37,108 nucleotides of DNA, taken from the NCBI GenBank assembly GCA_945923475.1, contig CAMELE010000020.1:1-37108 (forward strand). The letters run 5' to 3'. Below the pieces are notes generated by a model, which was not told the DNA's origin, made no database searches, and worked only from the letters and a program-made list of their open reading frames with translations. This DNA is from an uncultured Mollicutes bacterium. Its GTDB lineage: Bacteria; Bacillota_I; Bacilli_A; Acholeplasmatales; Anaeroplasmataceae. Position numbers and translations under genes: made by a program. Below are positions 32,658 through 37,108 of the stretch, in pieces (position 1 is the first letter of the stretch; each line of letters opens with the position of its first letter).

Positions 32658-32681
32658 ATTCCCACCACCAATACTATAAAT

Positions 32682-32690
32682 ATTGTATCA
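32682..32690 (-). promoter_or_regulatory. Extended -10 promoter of the fumarase operon
   Basis: On the minus strand TGATACAAT is an extended -10 box. A -35 is not clear in the AT-rich stretch upstream. Transcription would start about 17 bases before the fumarase alpha ATG. Confidence 0.5.
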
Positions 32691-32895
32691 TAAAATTATT
32701 AAGTATAATAATAAATTATTAAAGTGAATTTATATAGAATATTGAATTTAAGTAATTTTGCAGGATTTATTTTTATAAAAAAGAAGTTTGCATTTGTTAT
32801 ATCAGTACTCTTTAAATATAATTTGCAATGTTCATAAGAATTATTTAATTGTACCATATATGATTAAATTCTTGTGTGGGTTTCAAATTTACCCG

Positions 32896-33013
32896 TTGAA
32901 TCGACCAATCAACTACTTTTTAGGTGAAATTTGTTTGAATCGACCGCTGAATCGACCAATCGACCACTTTTTAGGTGAAATTTGTTTGAATCGACCGGTC
33001 AATCGTCCGTTCT
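32896..33013 (+). repeat. Imperfect 51-bp tandem repeat
   Basis: Two full units and a partial third begin at about 32897, 32948 and 32986. Each has TGAATCGACCAATC, then ACTTTTTAGGTGAAATTTGT, ending in TTGAATCGACC. The CGACC motif recurs inside the units. The stretch is open in one plus-strand frame, giving repeated LNRP residues, but that frame lacks a ribosome-binding site and is not called as a gene. The rest of 32700-33050 is AT-rich with no gene. Confidence 0.75.
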
Positions 33014-33046
33014 TCCGGTTTTAGTATAAAAATAAACCACTTTGTT

Positions 33047-33081
33047 TTAAAAATCAATTAGGGAGGATAATCTCCTCCCTA
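33047..33081 (-). terminator. Strong hairpin, possible orphan terminator
   Basis: TAGGGAGGA pairs perfectly with TCCTCCCTA around a five-base loop (33059-33081). On the minus strand ATTGATTTTT follows. No intact minus-strand gene lies upstream, so it may be left from a deleted gene. Confidence 0.45.
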
Positions 33082-33129
33082 GTTAAAACTTAATAATAGT
33101 CATAGCTAGATTATTATTTTAATACCTAA

Positions 33130-33543
33130 AATGGACCTGAAGCTATTGCGTTTAGAGAAGTACTTAATGGATCAAAACCATCAAAACAATTTATGCCACA
33201 TTATATAGATGAAGAAGGCCATGAAATGGTATTAAGAGAAGTCGATGGGAAAGATGTATTGTGTAGAAAATATCAAAAGAGCTACCATATACCAAAAGAA
33301 CGTTCTCATCATTACAATCGTAAGCAAGCTACATATCAGCAAATTAAGGACTATATTATGAAGAAGTATGGTCTTAAGATTCATACTGTATATATCTCTG
33401 AAGTAAAGAGAATGCATGGTGTTGAGATGCAGGCTAATAGAAGAAAAACTGATCCCAAATATGAGTGTCCTCAGGATAAAGTAGCTGCAATAGAAGATGC
33501 ATTGAGATATTTTAACATTATTGTTTTATACGTAACAAATTAG
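33130..33543 (+). pseudogene. 5'-truncated gene with a small domain seen in mobile elements
   Basis: An open frame runs from after a TAA at 33127 to 33543. The first Met (33193) gives 116 residues, but the frame upstream also resembles the neighbouring decayed gene (IAFREV here, IPFREV there). The N-terminus has therefore probably been lost. The C-terminal part reads ATYQQIKDYIMKKYGLK, then VYISEVKRMHGVEMQANRRK and ALRYFNII. This resembles a short domain at the end of proteins annotated RlmD/RumA in Clostridia and also found alone. No methyltransferase motifs are present. Function unknown. Confidence 0.5.
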
Positions 33544-33566
33544 TTTTTTAAAATGGGGAAATTTGG

Positions 33567-33588
33567 TATAATGTACAACCCTATAGGG
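33567..33588 (+). promoter_or_regulatory. Promoter-like -10 with adjacent palindrome
   Basis: TGGTATAAT is an extended -10 box (TATAAT 33567-33572), and the perfect palindrome CCCTATAGGG (33579-33588) lies at the expected transcription start. It may have been an operator of the decayed gene that begins at 33773. The rest of 33589-33772 is AT-rich and holds an AAAAAGT/ACTTTTT hairpin (33704-33720). Confidence 0.35.
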
Positions 33589-33772
33589 AAATTAATAATA
33601 AATTTAATATTAACGACATAATGTAACAAAATAATTAAAATCGAAATTATATAATTATCGTGACATAACTATTATTGTATGTAGGATAGCATCTTTTTAC
33701 ACTAAAAAGTTTGACTTTTTACTTAAATCGATTTGCTTATAATCACATCTAATAATGATGCATGTTTAGTTG

Positions 33773-34697
33773 ATGGAACAAACATTAGTTGAACAAGTTC
33801 AAGAATCTATCTTACTTGAATACTTAGATTTTAAAGAAAAGGAATTACAGAAATCAAAAGAGGAAATCTTTAGAGATTATTATGAGATTCACTTCTATGA
33901 ATAACTTTCAAACTTCACCAGTTGTGGAGAAGATATCTTAGATGAAAAACACTTTAGATGTTTATCAAAAGAAAAGGATTTAATCATGAAAGAATTATTA
34001 GATGTTGTAGATAAGAAAGGTTACACATTTAGATATGCTACTGAAGAAGAATTAGGAAAAGGTTGCGAAGGATTGTGTAACTACAACACTAAAGAAATCT
34101 TAGTTAAAGAAGGCATAAGTGATTTACAAACGGTATCTGTTTTAGTTCATGAATATGGACATGAAGAACGTTGTAACCTTATTACATTAATTATTAAAGA
34201 AATTCATTTTAATGAAAATAATCAAATAGGCAAAATAATATTTAAATTTAATATACCTCAAGAAGAAGCAAATGTAATAAAAAATCAAAACAAAGTAGTT
34301 GATGATTCAGTAGTTATTGAAATGAATATTGACGGAGAAGCAGTTGGGGGGGGTAATACCTTTTAGAGAAGTTCCTAATCGACAAGTTAAACCTAAAACT
34401 ATTAAAGAAAAGGCAGCAAAAGAGAAAATACCAAAGTTAATTGAAAAGAAACCTAGACCAGAGCAGTACAAAAGAAAAACAGCTACATATAAACAAATTC
34501 AAGAATATATAAAATAAGAATTTGGACTTATTGCTCATTCAAGTTACATAGCTGAAATAAAAAGAAAGTACGGTGTTGGTATGCAATCAAATAGAAGAAA
34601 AGATGGAACTAAACAATCTGTTAACCATCCAACAAAAGAAATGACAAAAGCTATAGAAACAGCATTGCTTCATTTTAAAATTATTAATGAAAATTAA
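33773..34697 (+). pseudogene. Decayed gene with HExxH-type metallopeptidase and C-terminal domain
   Basis: One reading frame starts at ATG 33773, is stopped by TAA at 33902-33904, and continues in frame through the ATG at 33986 to a run of eight G at 34346-34353. There a one-base shift moves to the frame reading VIPFREVPNRQ. A second TAA interrupts at 34515-34517 before the natural end at 34697. The middle has KEILVKEGISDLQ and LVHEYGH, a zinc peptidase motif like that in ArdC/IrrE-type antirestriction proteins of plasmids and ICEs. The end (TATYKQIQEYI, then EIKRKYGVGMQSNRRK) is homologous to the truncated gene at 33130-33543. Three lesions show that it is dead. Confidence 0.65.
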
Positions 34698-34823
34698 ACA
34701 ATTTAAATAAAAATTTATTTTTTGAAATTATGAATATAAATAATAAAAAGTGAATAAAATAACATTGAAAAGCGAAAATATTTTCCATTTTTGTTCTAAA
34801 AAACTACAAAATTGATTATTCTC

Positions 34824-34852
34824 TTGAAAAAAAAGATTGGAGGTGGTAAAAT
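34824..34852 (+). promoter_or_regulatory. Promoter of the second ATPase-TOPRIM pair
   Basis: TTGAAA and TAAAAT are 17 bp apart, with TGG before the -10. The GGAGGTGG in the spacer is not a ribosome-binding site. Transcription from near 34859 gives a leader of about 25 bases to the ATG at 34886. Confidence 0.7.
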
Positions 34853-34885
34853 ATAAATACTACAAATCTAGTGAGGTACAATGAT

Positions 34886-36313
34886 ATGAATTTAGGTATT
34901 AGAATATTGAGTGTTCAAATCAAAAATATAAAAAATACCAAAAATGGTATTGTTGAGTTTGATTCAAAAAAGAAGATTGAAGAAGCTGATTTTAGACTTG
35001 ATAGTTCAGATGTTATTGGTATATATGGACCTAATGGTAGTTCAAAAACATCAATGGTAAATGCTATAGATATTTTAAAAAAAGTTATCATTAGTCAAAA
35101 CTCTAATAAAAATGTATTTACTAACAAGTTTAATAGTTTTGAATTTTTTGATATTATTACAAGTAATGAGCAAACTGCTTCAATAGAGATGTCGTTTTTC
35201 CACGATGGAGTTGATAAGAGAATATTTTTTTACGAAATTAAATTTATTAAAAACAATGAAGAAAAGAAGTCAGTAATTATTAATGAAAAGTTAACTTATA
35301 AACAATATGATTCTAAAAATCAAAAATGGAGTAAGGAATCAAAACTAATAGAAGTAGATTTTTCTAAAGATTTATCATCTTTTATTTCGCCATTAGCTTT
35401 TTTATCTTCTATGAAAAAAATAGATAAAAATATTCCTAATGAGTTAGTTTTATTAAGAGGAATTTCTAATTCGAAAGATTCTACATTTATTTTTTCTGAT
35501 GAATTGATAAATATTTTATTAAGAAATGATGAATACAAATCGATTGCCGTTGCTGTTCGAAATATGAAGATATTTGCAATTCATAATATGCATGTTTATA
35601 ATAATAAATCTATAAGCCAAATTGCAGCTAATGATGCAATTCCATTTTTCTATAAAAATGAAACTGAAAACTTAATTAATACTTTTGTTGGAAGATTCAA
35701 TATATTTGGAGAAAGCAAGTTACAAATAAGTTTGAAAAATGTAATTTATGAATATTTTCAGGAGATAGATATAGTTATCAATAAAATAATTCCTAATATG
35801 AGAGTTAAAGTAGTTGATTTAGGAAATACAATACTTGATGATGGTTCTGAAGGGTTTAAATGTGAAGTTGTTTCAATTAGAAACGATGTTCAAATTCCGT
35901 TAAGATTAGAGTCGGATGGTATAAAAAAAATAATATCATTAATTTCAGCTATGGTAGATGTTTTTAATAATAAATATTCTATATTAATTGTAGATGAATT
36001 TGATTCTGGAATATTTGAGTTTTTATTAGGAGAAATATTAATATCATTTAAGCAAAATGCTAAGGGGCAATTATTGTTTACATCACATAACCTTCGTGCA
36101 TTAGAAGTAATAAAAGAATCTATTATTTTTTCGTCAATTGATGAAAATGATAGATATATTAGTTATCCAAGAATTAGTGATACAGGAAACTTACGAAGTC
36201 AATATATTAAAAGATTATTTTTAGATGATAATAATAAGTTTGCAGAGCAAATCGATATTTACGATATATATCGTGCTTTTGTAAAGGCTGGTGAGCTTAT
36301 TAAACATGAGTAG
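34886..36313 (+). CDS. AAA/ABC-type ATPase of a second defence-like pair
   Basis: From the ATG at 34886 the protein has 475 residues; GAGG is nine bases before it. A GTG at 34871 would add five residues but overlaps that ribosome-binding site. The P-loop is GPNGSSKT (48-55), with Ser in place of the usual Gly before the Lys. The signature-like region is LESDGIKKIISLISAM, Walker B is YSILIVDEFDSGI, and the switch histidine is in LLFTSHNLRAL. It is an SMC/OLD-like ATPase, only distantly similar to the one at 7459-8727. The TOPRIM gene overlaps its end by eight bases, so the two are coupled. An abortive-infection role is inferred from this layout. Confidence 0.8.
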   Translation: MNLGIRILSVQIKNIKNTKNGIVEFDSKKKIEEADFRLDSSDVIGIYGPNGSSKTSMVNAIDILKKVIISQNSNKNVFTNKFNSFEFFDIITSNEQTASIEMSFFHDGVDKRIFFYEIKFIKNNEEKKSVIINEKLTYKQYDSKNQKWSKESKLIEVDFSKDLSSFISPLAFLSSMKKIDKNIPNELVLLRGISNSKDSTFIFSDELINILLRNDEYKSIAVAVRNMKIFAIHNMHVYNNKSISQIAANDAIPFFYKNETENLINTFVGRFNIFGESKLQISLKNVIYEYFQEIDIVINKIIPNMRVKVVDLGNTILDDGSEGFKCEVVSIRNDVQIPLRLESDGIKKIISLISAMVDVFNNKYSILIVDEFDSGIFEFLLGEILISFKQNAKGQLLFTSHNLRALEVIKESIIFSSIDENDRYISYPRISDTGNLRSQYIKRLFLDDNNKFAEQIDIYDIYRAFVKAGELIKHE

Positions 36314-36995
36314 AAAATTTTTGTTAATAATTTGTGAAGGACTTTCTGATCAAACGACTTTATATAAGCCAACTAAAAATTTCATTTCAAAAAAGAATAT
36401 TAATATAATGACTCGAATTACTGGTGGTGATATAAGTTTGAAAGCTGAGGCGACACTTGAAGGATGTATTTCTGAAATTCAAAGTATTATTAAGTTTTAT
36501 AAAGATAACTATAATTTGTTAACAACTGATTTTTTTGGTGTATATCATATTATTGATACAGATGGTGCATTGAGCCAAAATGATATTTATGTTCAGTGTG
36601 ATTCAGGTTATTACATAAAAGATGGTTTGATATATACTGAAGATATTGAAAAGTCAAAGAAGATAAATGATACTAAAAGAGAAATAATAACGAATTTAGC
36701 AAATATTAAGCAAATAAGTGATGTGAACTATAAAGTTTTATTTTTTTCTAGAAATTTAGAACATGACTTGTACAATAAGCCAGTATGTACTGTAAACGAG
36801 AAGATAAAATTATCTGATGATTTTGAGTTGAAGTATGCAGGTAATGCAGAACAGTTTTATAAAATAATTGGAACTTCGCAATTTTCTGTACCATCTAACT
36901 ATGATGAAAGTTGGGCATATATTCTTGATGAAACTAATTCATTAAATAGAGGAACTAACTATTTATATCTTCTTAACGAAATCAAAAAACAATAA
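36306..36995 (+). CDS. TOPRIM-like partner of the second ATPase
   Basis: From the ATG at 36306 the protein has 229 residues; a GTG at 36291 would add five. LLIICEGLSDQTTLY carries Glu11 and VYHIIDTDGAL carries Asp84 and Asp86, the Glu and DxD of a TOPRIM nuclease fold. A later SRNLEHDLYN resembles the conserved N/P-x-x-E segment of RloB-type proteins. It is not close to the RloB protein at 6808-7455 in sequence but has the same layout. The pair looks like an OLD or AbiL-type system split over two genes. A terminator follows. Confidence 0.7.
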   Translation: MSRKFLLIICEGLSDQTTLYKPTKNFISKKNINIMTRITGGDISLKAEATLEGCISEIQSIIKFYKDNYNLLTTDFFGVYHIIDTDGALSQNDIYVQCDSGYYIKDGLIYTEDIEKSKKINDTKREIITNLANIKQISDVNYKVLFFSRNLEHDLYNKPVCTVNEKIKLSDDFELKYAGNAEQFYKIIGTSQFSVPSNYDESWAYILDETNSLNRGTNYLYLLNEIKKQ

Positions 36996-37020
36996 AAATA
37001 ATTTTGAATATAACTCAATA

Positions 37021-37055
37021 AAAAAAGCTATTAGAGAATTTCTGATAGTTTTTTT
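37021..37055 (+). terminator. Terminator of the second ATPase-TOPRIM operon
   Basis: CTATTAGA pairs with TCTGATAG (one T-G pair) around a five-base loop and is followed by seven T. After it 37056-37108 holds a G-rich stretch and two copies of CACCAAATT, with no gene visible. Confidence 0.85.
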
Positions 37056-37108
37056 GGCACTCCACCAAATTAGGGGGGTGTGGGGGAAATCATAGTCACC
37101 AAATTCAG

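Noticed and set aside
32788-33024. Open frame of 78 codons across the 51-bp repeats with repeated LNRP residues
   Set aside because: It has no ribosome-binding site or promoter, and its repeats simply follow the DNA repeat period of 51, which is a multiple of three.
33704-33720. AAAAAGT/ACTTTTT hairpin as a terminator
   Set aside because: It is made of A-T pairs with a three-base loop and has no gene end before it.
37056-37108. G-rich stretch with two CACCAAATT copies as the end of another mobile element
   Set aside because: The window ends here and too little sequence remains to support a call.
1-37108. CRISPR arrays, tRNA or rRNA genes
   Set aside because: No regularly spaced repeat, cloverleaf or rRNA-like segment was found on reading both strands.

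Overview
The window is about 37 kb of AT-rich DNA from a low-GC Gram-positive bacterium of the Bacilli/Mollicutes-related part of Firmicutes, and it carries the chromosome replication origin. This rests on gene order and families: dnaA, dnaN, yaaA, recF, gyrB and gyrA run one way from the origin and rpmH, rnpA, yidC and jag run the other; an RNA polymerase delta subunit (rpoE), DUF1934 and a BofA-like protein are present; and sigma-A type promoters are frequent. TGA is used as a stop (for example at the end of recF), so the genetic code is the standard bacterial one and not the Mycoplasma code. No tRNA, rRNA or CRISPR array was seen.

Layout. 1-6100: the tail of an unknown gene, then on the minus strand a cysteine synthase, a flotillin, a nuclease-helicase fusion of the DinG/XPD type and an MgtC-like membrane protein, most with a clear terminator. 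6100-8790: a DUF11-like protein, an unlisted 57-aa ORF and a two-gene ATPase plus RloB (TOPRIM) operon that looks like an abortive-infection system. 8820-9170: a truncated group II intron whose RT gene has collapsed onto intact domains V and VI, lying just behind the gyrA terminator. 9266-18052: gyrA, gyrB, recF, yaaA, dnaN, dnaA on the minus strand. 18053-18499: oriC with seven DnaA boxes, three of them perfect. 18500-20763: rpmH, rnpA, yidC, jag. Two parS-like sites follow, one of them doubling as the jag terminator and one inside the next gene.

20817-26107 holds a YiiX-like cysteine hydrolase, a convergent TspO, and then dnaX (with an E. coli-like frameshift heptamer), ybaB, recR, a bofA homologue, DUF1934 and rpoE. 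A strong small-RNA candidate with three CUCCC motifs follows rpoE. Next comes an IS110-family element with exact 17-bp inverted repeats. Its noncoding end contains two short sequences identical to the two host flanks of the element, as expected for a bridge/seeker RNA that chose this site. The element sits in the leader of a response regulator/histidine kinase operon.

30147-32657: malic enzyme and the two subunits of an iron-sulfur fumarase, which together convert fumarate through malate to pyruvate. From 32690 to the end the DNA is accessory: a 51-bp tandem repeat, two decayed genes sharing a C-terminal domain, and a second ATPase plus TOPRIM gene pair with its own strong promoter. The two ATPase/TOPRIM modules, the intron remnant, the IS element and the decayed genes form two accessory patches on either side of a conserved replication core.
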